Source: Sphaerochaeta sp032144095
Lineage (GTDB): Bacteria; Spirochaetota; Spirochaetia; Sphaerochaetales; Sphaerochaetaceae
DNA: 64,000 nucleotides
NCBI RefSeq assembly: GCF_032144095.1
Contig: NZ_JAVSNJ010000002.1
Span: forward strand, 62,001 to 126,000
Direction of reading: 5' to 3'
Below, piece by piece: positions 41,346 to 50,800 of the stretch. Made by a program: the position numbers and the translations under genes. Numbering within the stretch: the first letter of the stretch is position 1; each line of letters opens with the position of its first letter. The notes beneath the pieces were generated by a model. That model worked only from the letters and a program-made list of their open reading frames with translations. It searched no databases and was not told where the DNA came from.

Positions 41346-41835
41346 TTGAATTGTCCTCCCATCTGTAGTCGAGCTTTGCTTTTTGAATCCTTGAAAAATC
41401 CACGACCATTGTCTCAATCATCTCTTTGGAATCTCCGATATAGGCAGAAGCAAGGGTAACCGATGCATCATCACTGTCGGTGATGAGTCCACTGACCCAC
41501 TCTTCATGCTTTGTATCATAGACGCGTACCCGCTTGCCCCCGAAGAGAGAAAATTCGTATACATCCTTGATGGTGCGCTGCAGACCTGGGGTAGAAACCT
41601 CGATGTGCAGATCACGTTCGCCAAGTTGCAGTTCCATACGTGGATAGACCAGCTTGTATACCTTCGAACAATCTGCAACAGTCACCTCATGGTCTTTGGT
41701 CATGATGATGATCGTTACCCCGACACCGAAGCCACGATCGACCCTGTTGATATCAACAATGGTGATCCCAAGGGCTTCCAATAGCGGAGCATACTCCGCA
41801 AACAAACTTGTTTTTTGTATTCCTTTTTCTAACAT
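41335..41835 (-). CDS. rimP: Ribosome maturation factor RimP
   Basis: 166 residues from the ATG at 41835 (AAAGGT upstream). RimP is needed for 30S assembly. Recognised by ALGITIVDINRVDRGFGVGVTIII, then VTVADCSKVYKLVYPRMEL and LHIEVSTPGLQRTIKDVYEFSLFGGKRVRVYD, the family's VSSPGLDRPL-like motif. It is the first gene of the nusA-infB run. The frame remains open 46 codons upstream through the leader terminator, and that part is not coding. Confidence 0.94.
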   Translation of the reverse strand: MLEKGIQKTSLFAEYAPLLEALGITIVDINRVDRGFGVGVTIIIMTKDHEVTVADCSKVYKLVYPRMELQLGERDLHIEVSTPGLQRTIKDVYEFSLFGGKRVRVYDTKHEEWVSGLITDSDDASVTLASAYIGDSKEMIETMVVDFSRIQKAKLDYRWEDNSNGN

Positions 41836-41852
41836 ACCTTTCCAATTCTCAT

Positions 41853-41881
41853 AAAAAAGGGATCCGCCTTCGAGCGATCCC
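41853..41881 (-). terminator. Intrinsic terminator in the rimP-nusA leader
   Basis: Minus-strand GGGAT, GCG, loop, CGC, bulge, ATCCC (41881-41859), followed by six T (41858-41853). It ends 17 bases before the rimP ATG and lies downstream of the rimP promoter, so transcripts from that promoter must pass it. It could also stop read-through from comF. Confidence 0.75.
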
Positions 41882-41908
41882 CCAATAATCAGACATATCC
41901 TACCTGCA

Positions 41909-41937
41909 ATAGTAGGTGGATACCCCCCCTTTGTCAA
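41909..41937 (-). promoter_or_regulatory. Promoter of the rimP-nusA-infB operon
   Basis: Minus strand: -35 TTGACA (41937-41932, perfect), 17-base spacer with a run of seven G, -10 TACTAT (41914-41909). Predicted start near 41902, about 67 bases before rimP. Confidence 0.75.
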
Positions 41938-41988
41938 TCGTAGGCTAGGACTATCGGAGAAAAGATTGGACAATAGGGCAAAAATTCC

Positions 41989-42639
41989 CTATGCAAGGGC
42001 CAAAACCAGGGAAAATGGGTCTATTCCATACGCCTTGGCAAGGAGGTCTCGTGCAACCTGTAGGGTAAAGCCTGTGGTAGAGACATCATCGATGATGACA
42101 AAGCTATACCCCTCCTTCTGATACCGGGCAATCTCTGCCCCCTTTTTGGGTATCAGGGTGAGGGGATGCCGCTCATGCCTCTCGTGGCGGGAGAGAAACT
42201 TGTTCTGGCCCACCCCTGTCTGGACAAATAGGGAGAGCATCCCATACCCCCTGCTCCGTTTCAGATATCTGCACACAAGGCCCATCTGGTCAAACCCCCG
42301 CCTCTTCAGCCCATTCCTGCTGGCAGGGATGGGGATGAGCACGACCTTTCCCAAAGGTTCCAGCAGAGGTACATACAGGGAGGCCAACACTTTTTTCAAC
42401 GATCGTTGTCCCCCAATCTTGTAGAGCAGAAGCAGCTCAGCCAACAGGCCTGTATAGGTTCCATAGGCCTGGAAGGCATTGAGGCAGAACAGGCAGGGAT
42501 ACGCCTCATCCACCACAGGCCTGTTGCATCGGGGACAACGGTTTGGGTAAAGCTGTGCAAAGGAGAGACTCTCTAGGTGTGACAGACAGTCAGGGCAGAG
42601 GATATCATCGGAAAATCGACCGCAGAGTGGGCAAAGCAT
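41989..42639 (-). CDS. ComF-family phosphoribosyltransferase-like protein
   Basis: 216 residues. N-terminal zinc-binding cysteine pairs (CPLCG, CPDC, CPRC, CLFC), a middle segment LLLLYKIGGQRSLKKVLA (the usual YKF/YKxxG motif), and a C-terminal PRPP-binding loop VIIDDVSTTGFTLQVAR. ComF proteins help DNA uptake in competent bacteria (ComFC), but the family is widespread and the role here is not established. It is the last gene after mutS, separated by 22 bases. Confidence 0.9.
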   Translation of the reverse strand: MLCPLCGRFSDDILCPDCLSHLESLSFAQLYPNRCPRCNRPVVDEAYPCLFCLNAFQAYGTYTGLLAELLLLYKIGGQRSLKKVLASLYVPLLEPLGKVVLIPIPASRNGLKRRGFDQMGLVCRYLKRSRGYGMLSLFVQTGVGQNKFLSRHERHERHPLTLIPKKGAEIARYQKEGYSFVIIDDVSTTGFTLQVARDLLAKAYGIDPFSLVLALA

Positions 42640-42661
42640 ACCCAGTAAGGTGCGGTCTCAC

Positions 42662-45262
42662 TCAATTCTCTTCAAGCATCTCCTTGAGCTCTTCCAAAAA
42701 CAAGAGGGCTGAAAGGGGGGATGAGCTTTCAACGGAGAAATCCCGTATCCTGGAAAGAACCTGTTCCTCTTCACCTGAAAGGGAGGGAAGGTCGGTCTGG
42801 CCTTGCTCATGGTCGGCAAACAGTTCCAGCTGGGGGCTTGCCATACCATATTCAGCAAAGTGCTTTTTCTGGAAGTTGCGGGCCGTACGCAGGGAGGAGG
42901 CGGGCAAGCCAGCCATCTTCGCAACATTCAGGCCATAGGAACTGTTTGCAATGCCCTTGATCACCTTCCGTACGAAAGTGATCTGGTTGTTCTGCTCAAG
43001 TACCTGAAGGGTAAGAAGTTGAACCCGGGAGTTGTCCAGATGGGCAAGCTCGTGGTAGTGCGTAGCAAACAAGGTCTTTGAGCCCATATCAAGCAAGGTC
43101 TGCATCACAGCAAAGGCCAGGGACATCCCGTCCTGGGTGCTGGTACCCCTACCAAGTTCATCCACGATGACCAGGGAGCGATCTGTCGCACTTCGGAGAA
43201 TGTGGGCTGCTTCCTGCATCTCAACCAAGAAGGTGGACTCTCCCCTGGCAAGATTGTCACTCGCCCCTACCCTACAGAAGAGACGGTCCACGATCTGCAT
43301 CTCCACCTTCCGTGCCGGTACGTAGCTCCCGATCTGGCCAAGGAGGACGATCAGGGCAGTTTGGCGGAGGAAGGTGGACTTACCGGCCATATTGGGACCG
43401 GTGATAAGACAGAACCGTTCACCACTCTCCTCGATGTCCAGGTCATTGGGGACAAAATTCCCCATTCCCAGTTGTTGTTCCACCACAGGATGGCGTCCAC
43501 CCTCTATGGAGAGCCTGTTCTCCGGTACGAAGGTAGGTCTTGTATACCCTCCCTTGATCGCAGCGGTGGCAAACCCCTGGAGACAGTCGATCTGGCTGAG
43601 CAGGGCGGCAATGGCCAACAGCTGGCTTTGCATGCTTCTCGCCTTTTCCAGAAGTCCCTCATAGATGAAGCGTTCACGCTTTTCAGCCTCTGATGAGCTT
43701 CTGAGGATCTTCTGCTCACACTCGATAAGCACATCGCTGGTATACCGCTCTGCATTTACCAAGGTCTGTTTCCGATAGAAGGAAGGGGGTACCTTGTCGA
43801 CCTGGCCTTTCGAAACTTCCAGGTAGTGGCCAAGGATCTTGTTGGAGGAGAGCTTGAGGTTGGTGATGCCGGTCTCCTTTCTCACCTTGGCAAGATAGGT
43901 ATCCAACAGCTCCTTACCTCCCCCTTTGATCGATCGCAGCTCATCAAGGGTGGCATCATATCCGTCAAGGATGACCTGCCCTTCGACAAAGGGACCTTGG
44001 CACTGGTCGTTGATCGCCCTGTCCAGCTCCTTGACCACCTCCACCAGTTGCAGAAGCTTCTCCTCAGAGAGTTCTTCCTGCAGCAAGCTCTGGTAGTGTT
44101 CGCTGACAAGGGCAAAGAATGCATGCACAGTCTGGGAGATGCCGACCAGGTCATGGCTAATAGACCTACCCATCGAAATACGGGAGGTGAGCCTCTCCAA
44201 GTCGAGGACGTTCTTGAGAATGGGACGGATCCTCTCCAGCTCCTTTCTCTCCTCAACAAAGAAGGTAACCCACTTCTGTCTCTCCATGATCTGCTGCTCA
44301 TCGACCAGGGGAAAGGTGATCCACTTCTTGAGCAACCTTGAGCCTGCACTGGTGATGGTTTCATCAAGGGAGGAGAAGAGGGTAAAGCGCTCACTTCCAT
44401 CAAAGGTGTTGGCCAATAGTTCCAACCCTTTCCTGCTTGATTCATCAATACGGAGATACCTGTCCTCCGATTCGACCGAGAAGTGGCTGATCTGCTGCAG
44501 GGCAGTCTTTGCAGAGTCCTTCAGATACCCCAGCAAAGCACCACCACTGGCGACCTCGATGGAGGTACTCTCCAGGCCAAAGGCCTTGAGTGAGGAGGTC
44601 CCAACCTGGGAACACATGCTTGCATACCCATCCTTGATGGAGAAATACCAGGGAGGGAGTTTGGTGACCATGGCAGTGCGCCCGTCGATCACCCTCTGGA
44701 AATCAGGGTTGGAAAAATACTCATCCTCGTTGACCAGTATTTCCCTCGGCCCGACCTGTTCCAACAAGGAGAGCAAGGAGGAGAACTGCTTCTCGACCTC
44801 GATGCTTCTCAGCACAAACTCACCGCTGGTGATGTCGGCATAGCTTACCGAGAACATCCGCTTCTGCAAAGAGACGCAGAGCACATAGCTGTTGCTCCTT
44901 GCATCAAGGAAATCGTCCTCGATCACCGTAGCAGGGGAGATGATCTGCACCACCTCACGCTTGGCAATCTCCTTGGCGTTCTGGGGCATCTCAACCTGCT
45001 CGCAGATAGCTATCTTCTGCCCCGCATCCAAAAGCCTCTTAATGTAGACCTTTGCCGCATGGTAGGGAATGCCGCACATCAGCTGGTTCCCCCGCCTTGT
45101 AAGGGTTATGTTGAGCATGCGGGAGACCTCTACGGCATCCTCATCGAACATCTCGTAGAAGTCACCGAGCCTAAAGAAGAGGACCTTGTCCTTGTGCTGC
45201 TCCTTGATGCTCCTGTACTGGACCATCATGGGAGTAAGGCGTTTCTCTTCGGCCATGGTCAA
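42662..45262 (-). CDS. mutS: DNA mismatch repair protein MutS
   Basis: 866 residues. The mismatch-reading motif is FRLGDFYEMF (GxFYE, near residues 31-38). The ATPase domain has Walker A GPNMAGKSTFLRQ, then DNLARGESTFLVEMQE and Walker B LVIVDELGRGTSTQDG, with the ATHYHEL motif. A C-terminal acidic tail follows. Two close starts exist (45262, 45256); the first overlaps the bamA stop as ATGA. Confidence 0.97.
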   Translation of the reverse strand: MTMAEEKRLTPMMVQYRSIKEQHKDKVLFFRLGDFYEMFDEDAVEVSRMLNITLTRRGNQLMCGIPYHAAKVYIKRLLDAGQKIAICEQVEMPQNAKEIAKREVVQIISPATVIEDDFLDARSNSYVLCVSLQKRMFSVSYADITSGEFVLRSIEVEKQFSSLLSLLEQVGPREILVNEDEYFSNPDFQRVIDGRTAMVTKLPPWYFSIKDGYASMCSQVGTSSLKAFGLESTSIEVASGGALLGYLKDSAKTALQQISHFSVESEDRYLRIDESSRKGLELLANTFDGSERFTLFSSLDETITSAGSRLLKKWITFPLVDEQQIMERQKWVTFFVEERKELERIRPILKNVLDLERLTSRISMGRSISHDLVGISQTVHAFFALVSEHYQSLLQEELSEEKLLQLVEVVKELDRAINDQCQGPFVEGQVILDGYDATLDELRSIKGGGKELLDTYLAKVRKETGITNLKLSSNKILGHYLEVSKGQVDKVPPSFYRKQTLVNAERYTSDVLIECEQKILRSSSEAEKRERFIYEGLLEKARSMQSQLLAIAALLSQIDCLQGFATAAIKGGYTRPTFVPENRLSIEGGRHPVVEQQLGMGNFVPNDLDIEESGERFCLITGPNMAGKSTFLRQTALIVLLGQIGSYVPARKVEMQIVDRLFCRVGASDNLARGESTFLVEMQEAAHILRSATDRSLVIVDELGRGTSTQDGMSLAFAVMQTLLDMGSKTLFATHYHELAHLDNSRVQLLTLQVLEQNNQITFVRKVIKGIANSSYGLNVAKMAGLPASSLRTARNFQKKHFAEYGMASPQLELFADHEQGQTDLPSLSGEEEQVLSRIRDFSVESSSPLSALLFLEELKEMLEEN

Positions 45263-47808
45263 TAGAGCGAGGTCGTAATGGCCAGTACTAGGCTCAGGCC
45301 ACTGTCAGGATTCGAACTATTCCTAAAGAGAGTATTGTTTTCGCTCCAGGCAAAGGTGTTGTTCATGTAGGTTGCGTTCTTGACCAGGTAGAGCCCCAGC
45401 GGGAAGCCTGGGATCTTCAGCTTGATACCGGCTCCCATCGAGAAGTACCAGGAAAGGGAGCTGAGGCCGGTGATCTCCTGCAGCGTGGGGCTGACACCGG
45501 TGGCGCTGGTATAGACCTCTGCAGAAAGGACGTTTTGGGCCAAGGGCCAGCTGATGGAGAGCTGGTTGTCGAACAGGAACGACTGGTCATAGACGACCGG
45601 GAACCCCCTACCGATATTCATGCCGTCGATATAGAGCAGCTCATATCGGGTAGCCCCTTCCTTTGCGTCCCTCCATGCCCAGGAGCCTGAACTGTCAGGG
45701 TAGAACTGGGGTAGCATGATATTTACCGTGGAGGTTGCGCCAAGGACCACGTTTGCCTTCTTCTCGTCAAGGGTAAAGGTAAAGAGGGTCACATAGCCGC
45801 TTGCGCTGGAGGAAGAACGGATGTAGTTGGAAAGTCCGCCCAAAACACCTCCTGCATAGGCAAAGCTCTGGGACACCAGGTAACCCCTGGAGGTGTTCTC
45901 TATCAGGTCACGGCCATCCCATGAGAAGCCCAGGCTGATGCGGTTGGAGAACTGCCATGCTTCAGCGTACTGGCTGATAAGTTTCTCAAAGGGATCGTAG
46001 AGGTCCTGGTCATATATGGCACGGTTCAGTCCGATGGAAACCCCGCCTGAGACGATCAGGGAACCTGGGCGGAACATGAAGGTGTAGCCTGTGTTGTATG
46101 CGACAGAGAATCGTAGGTAGTCGTAGCTCATCAAATACTGGCTAGCTGGGGTTGCCTTGCCTGCGGCAAGGTAGTCGGCATAGCTGGAGTAGTTCTTGGG
46201 GTATGCACTCTCAGTGGTGTCGACACCATAGTAGGGGCTTGCCCCAGCTTTTTGCAGCACCGAGTCCTTGACGCTTCGGTCAAAGGAGAGGGTCAGGCCG
46301 TTTGACCAACGGCGGTCGCCTACCCAGCCATCGCTGAATGAGACCGAGACGTTCTGGGTGTCAGGGCTCAGGGTGGTGGAGATGGCGAGGTCCCGGCCGG
46401 TCCCTGCAAGGTTCTTGTCGGACCACTGCAGAAATCCACTTACAGGAAAACCATCGACATTGCCTCCGAAGGTAGCGCCGAACTGGATGTCCATCTGGTT
46501 GCCTTCAGTTACGGTAAAGACGGGGATGACCTTGCCCTCTTCACTGCCGTTGAGGATGTCGAACTGGACATCGGTAACGATAAGGGTGTTGTAGATGTTC
46601 TGGGCACTCTTTATCAGCTGTTCCTTGCTGAAGATATCCCCTTTTTTGAAGGTCAGTTCCCTCAAAAATACATAGGGCTTGGTCTTGGTTGTCCCTTCCA
46701 GGCGGATATCCTCGATAACCGCCTGCTGGTTCTCCTGCACCTTCAGAAGGTACGAAATGGTCCTGGTCTCCTCGTTGCGCACCTTTTCAGTGGACATGAG
46801 GTTGAAGATATAGCCATTGTTCCAGTAGAGGTCGGCAACTTTGGAAATCTGTGCGTCCACTCGGCTCTGGTCGAGGATGGCACCCTTCTTTATGGTGATG
46901 AGGTTCTGGAACTGCTCGGTGGTGAATACGTTGTTCCCCTCGATCTCAAGGCCTCCGAAGAACCACTGCGACCCTTCATCGATGGTAAAGACCACACGAA
47001 GCCGGGTGAACTTGTCCCCCTCCTCGCTGATGTCCTCCAGCCGTACGTCGGTGATGGTGGCCTCGATGTAGCCGTTGCTTGCATAGTAGGTGAGAATCTT
47101 CTGCTTGTCAGTCTCAATGGTAAGGGGGTTGTAGTAGCCGGAACTGAAATAGGAGAGAGCCTTGCTTTCCAGTTGTTTTTTCAGGATCTCTTCCGTAAAG
47201 GTAGTGTTGCCCTCAAAGAGCAACTCCCCAATCTTCTTCTGCTTGTTTTCCTCAATCGTATAGGTCAGGGCCGTCCTGTTGGTAACCTCATCGGTCGTGT
47301 AGGAACTCTCGACCTTGGCATCTGCATACCCTTTGCCCTTATAGAGGCTCTGGATGGCGTCCTTGGAAAGCTCGATGTTCTGGTCCTGCAGGAAGGAGCC
47401 CGTCTTTGCCACGAGGACATCGGTGATATCCTTGTTCTTGATGTTGTCATTTCCCACCAACGTTACACTTTCTATGTACGGAAGTTCGAAGAAGTTCATC
47501 TCAATGACCAGGTCATTGTTGCCCTCCCCTCCCCGCTGGGCTTCGGCCAGGAAATAGAGGAACTTGTCCATGGCATAGAGCTTGCCCTGCAATTCGTTGA
47601 ACACGTCGTCAGTAAAGGTTTTTCCAATATAGGCGTATTGAATATCTTCTATCTCGCCCTTTGCAACATTCTGCAAACCGGTATTGGAAAAAGAGGTGAT
47701 CTTTTTTCCCATGTACCAAGGCTGTTCCTCAGCTGCACCGAGTGTTGCTATCATAGAGACAAGTAAAATCAATATCAAAAAAAACCGCACTATTTTCTGG
47801 TTACCCAT
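45259..47808 (-). CDS. bamA: Outer membrane protein assembly factor BamA (Omp85)
   Basis: 849 residues. Signal peptide, then five POTRA domains (about 35-430; for example NKKGAILDQ/IDEGSQWFFGGLEIEGNNVFTTEQF and ERKVQENQQAVIEDIRLEG-like segments), then a 16-strand barrel of about 420 residues ending in an aromatic residue (TTSLY), which fits the C-terminal signature of outer-membrane barrels. It inserts beta-barrel proteins into the outer membrane. The ATG at 47808 has AGGAG five bases upstream; the TTG at 47823 is less likely. It follows tamB by 20 bases. Confidence 0.94.
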   Translation of the reverse strand: MGNQKIVRFFLILILLVSMIATLGAAEEQPWYMGKKITSFSNTGLQNVAKGEIEDIQYAYIGKTFTDDVFNELQGKLYAMDKFLYFLAEAQRGGEGNNDLVIEMNFFELPYIESVTLVGNDNIKNKDITDVLVAKTGSFLQDQNIELSKDAIQSLYKGKGYADAKVESSYTTDEVTNRTALTYTIEENKQKKIGELLFEGNTTFTEEILKKQLESKALSYFSSGYYNPLTIETDKQKILTYYASNGYIEATITDVRLEDISEEGDKFTRLRVVFTIDEGSQWFFGGLEIEGNNVFTTEQFQNLITIKKGAILDQSRVDAQISKVADLYWNNGYIFNLMSTEKVRNEETRTISYLLKVQENQQAVIEDIRLEGTTKTKPYVFLRELTFKKGDIFSKEQLIKSAQNIYNTLIVTDVQFDILNGSEEGKVIPVFTVTEGNQMDIQFGATFGGNVDGFPVSGFLQWSDKNLAGTGRDLAISTTLSPDTQNVSVSFSDGWVGDRRWSNGLTLSFDRSVKDSVLQKAGASPYYGVDTTESAYPKNYSSYADYLAAGKATPASQYLMSYDYLRFSVAYNTGYTFMFRPGSLIVSGGVSIGLNRAIYDQDLYDPFEKLISQYAEAWQFSNRISLGFSWDGRDLIENTSRGYLVSQSFAYAGGVLGGLSNYIRSSSSASGYVTLFTFTLDEKKANVVLGATSTVNIMLPQFYPDSSGSWAWRDAKEGATRYELLYIDGMNIGRGFPVVYDQSFLFDNQLSISWPLAQNVLSAEVYTSATGVSPTLQEITGLSSLSWYFSMGAGIKLKIPGFPLGLYLVKNATYMNNTFAWSENNTLFRNSSNPDSGLSLVLAITTSLY

Positions 47809-47828
47809 GTTGACTCCTATCAAACTGT

Positions 47829-50800
47829 CTAACGCAAAACTATCCGTCTGGTTACACTGAAACCAATGGTATCGAAAATATTATAAATCGACAACTCATT
47901 TGGTTGGGTGAAGAGTGAGAATGTACCCAGGGGGTTGCTCCACTCCAAAGAGAGCTCAAGATCGATCGCAAGGTCAGGGGCTACGAAGGAACGCAGAATT
48001 TTGGCCCTGTCCGTTGCCGTAAGATGGATAAGGGCCTGGAGGAAGTAGTCCTTGCCAATATATTTACCCATGAAGATGGTCGTATTGTTCAGGTACCGGG
48101 CAAGTGGGCTGAAGGAAGAGGAGATGCTGCTTCCAGGAAGGGCATCGAAAAGGATGTTCTGTACAATGTTGCTTCGCAGGCTGAAGAGATCCAGGCCCAG
48201 GGATATCCGGATGGACTCAGTCAACGCTGTGTTTGTCCCTGTATTGAGGTAGCCTAGCCTTCCAGCCACATCGGTAGCTGCCGCGGCAAGGGAGGCGACG
48301 CTATAGAGGTTGACCTGACCATATGCACCGGTTGGCAGGATGCTCTGCCCGAGAATCTCGAGAATTTCATTGATATCCTTGGAAGGGACACTCTCAAACT
48401 GGGGATTCAGGTTGGTCAGGCTAGAGTCCCTGAGGATCAGGAAGATGTCGACCCGGTTTCCCTGCCGATCGAAATCGGTAAGTTTTGCACGCAGGTTGAT
48501 CCTTGGCTGAATCTGCGAGGAGCCGGTAAAGGCATCGGTATGCAGGTCCAGCGAACCTTCCGTTATGAAGAAGTTTTTCTGGAAATAGTAGATTTCACCA
48601 CTTCTGAACGAGAATAGCCCGTCAAGGGAGATAGCTTCAGTAGTGTGGTCAAACATCACCTTTATCTTCTGGTTCTCGGTCAATGTTGCCTTGAGGAAGG
48701 GATTGGCCGGGTTAGGATAGAAGAAGGTGACATTCTTGCCCGTGGTAAGGGTAAAGTCCGCACTGGAGAGGCCTGTGGGGACATACCAGGATGGAAGGCC
48801 GGTGATGCCCATGCTCATCGTCGTATTTTCCAGAAGCACATCCCCTGATACCCAGGTCTCATACCCAATGCCATAGAGGTTGAATGTCCCCTCGGCATAG
48901 GTGCGGATATCGGCATCGAAGCCCTGGATAGGTATGAACACGTAGACCTGCCCTTCCGTAGGTTCGGCATGAATCTCATAGCTCTTCAGGTTGAACCCGT
49001 CAAAATCCGCCCGTAAGCTTGCCATGCCCCTCACCGTGACCCCTGTCTCCCTATTGGTCGAGAAGAAGGGGAATGTCGGGGAGATGGCCCTCTGCCCGTC
49101 GATCGTTACCGTTGCATTTTTCACAGATAGAATATCCTGGGGAAGCCAGAAGAGATCCATGGCCGCAGAATCGAGGGAGAGCTGTCCATATATCTTGGGC
49201 TGGGAGAGTGTCCCCCCTACGATGACTTCACCCTGCGCCACCCCATCGACAAATCCAAATACAGGCTTGAGGAAGAGCCGGTTCAGCAAATTCAGGGGGA
49301 AATAGATATCCTTTGCACTGAGGTAGAGCCCATCCTCTCGTACCCACCCACCTAGGGTGATGCCAATCCCAAATGCGTTATCCACGTGGGCATCGATGGA
49401 GCCATCCTTGGCATCGTAGCGGGCCGAGAGCAAGGAACTGTTTATCGATACTTCCTTGTCCTTGTAGCTGAAGCTATAGGTACCATCGGCGATCCCCTTC
49501 TCTCCATACAGCAGGAGGTCCCCAAGGGAAATGGTACCGGCAATCCGATCACTCTTCATCGCCTTGATGGCAAGGCCGATATCGAACAGGGAGTCGACCG
49601 GGGTAAAGGGGAGGCTCAGGGAATAGGTGAATTGGGAGAGCTGATCCTTGTAGGAAAGGGTTCTGATATGGCTGAATCGTCCTTGGGAGGAGAGATTCCC
49701 GTTTCCTCCATCAAGGGTGAGGGAAACATCTTCGACCGCTAGCTTCCCCTTCCTGAATGAGCCATGCACCATGGTAAGCAGCGTCTCAGTTGCCTCCATG
49801 TCGGTGGAAAAGGAGAACTGTGGCCCCTCGAGGGAGAGTTTTCCGTCCATACTGACCTTCTTTTTGAAGTCGGTATGCCCAAGGGCTGTCAGGTTCATCT
49901 CAACGCCTGCAAGAGAGGAGGCAAACCTGCCAAGGTCAACCTTTTTGACCTCACTGAGGGCTTCGATCCTCTCTTCACTTCCGATCAGCGAAAGGGCGAG
50001 CCTGTTTATGGCGTTCTCCGATATTGTAAAGCTAAAGGTAAAGGGCATCAGGCCCTTGGCACCATAGAGGTCAAGAAGGTCAGAGCCTGAATACTGCAGG
50101 GAGAGGCCATATGATGTGGCATCCTGTGTAATGGCTGAGCCAATGGTCTGGATGCTAGAAGGAAGGGCATACAAGGACCCTGAGAAGGCATAGTGCAATC
50201 CATTGAGCAGCAATGAACCGAGTCTGAGGTTCGTTGCATCTACCCTCCAGTCATGGACGGTATTGAATTGGAGGGAAAGCTCCCCATCCATGGATGAGTG
50301 GTCAAATACCCCAACCTTGGGCAACTGCAGGTTGTCTGCAACAACCTTTGCCCTGTAGGGGGGTGCAAGATATGCCTGCAACGAAAGCATCTCCCCACTG
50401 GTAAGGTCAATCTGCAACGTAGGAGTCGACAGGGAAAAATCCAGGGGATATGTTGTGCCATAGAGGCTGAGGTTTGCCCTGCTGGTGAGCCTCTCCAAAC
50501 CATCGCGGGCGATGACCCCATCCAAGAGAAGGGAGGAAACAAGGGGCGTGGTGATGGAGAAACGGTATTGGGTCGGAGGCAGGGGCGAGAAACTTGCGAA
50601 GGCAAGCTGTGTTCCTTTCACCGTATCAAAAAGACGCAACTCACCGGAGGGAAGCCAGTAGTTCAGGTCGGTCGTACCGTTGTAGGCCAAACGAAGGTCA
50701 GCGGTGGAGAGTGAGAGCGAGTCCACCACGACAAGGTCCCCCTCAATGCCCGCAAGAATGGTGAAACCTGCGTTGAGGATGCGGTTGCCCAAGGTAATGT

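Noticed and set aside
41836..41973. Upstream extension of rimP
   Set aside because: It runs through the promoter and leader terminator and has no RimP similarity.
45300..45330. tRNA-like word (GATTCGAA) as a possible tRNA T-loop
   Set aside because: It lies within the bamA coding sequence and no acceptor or anticodon arms can be drawn. Similar words in murJ and near 59505 fail in the same way.
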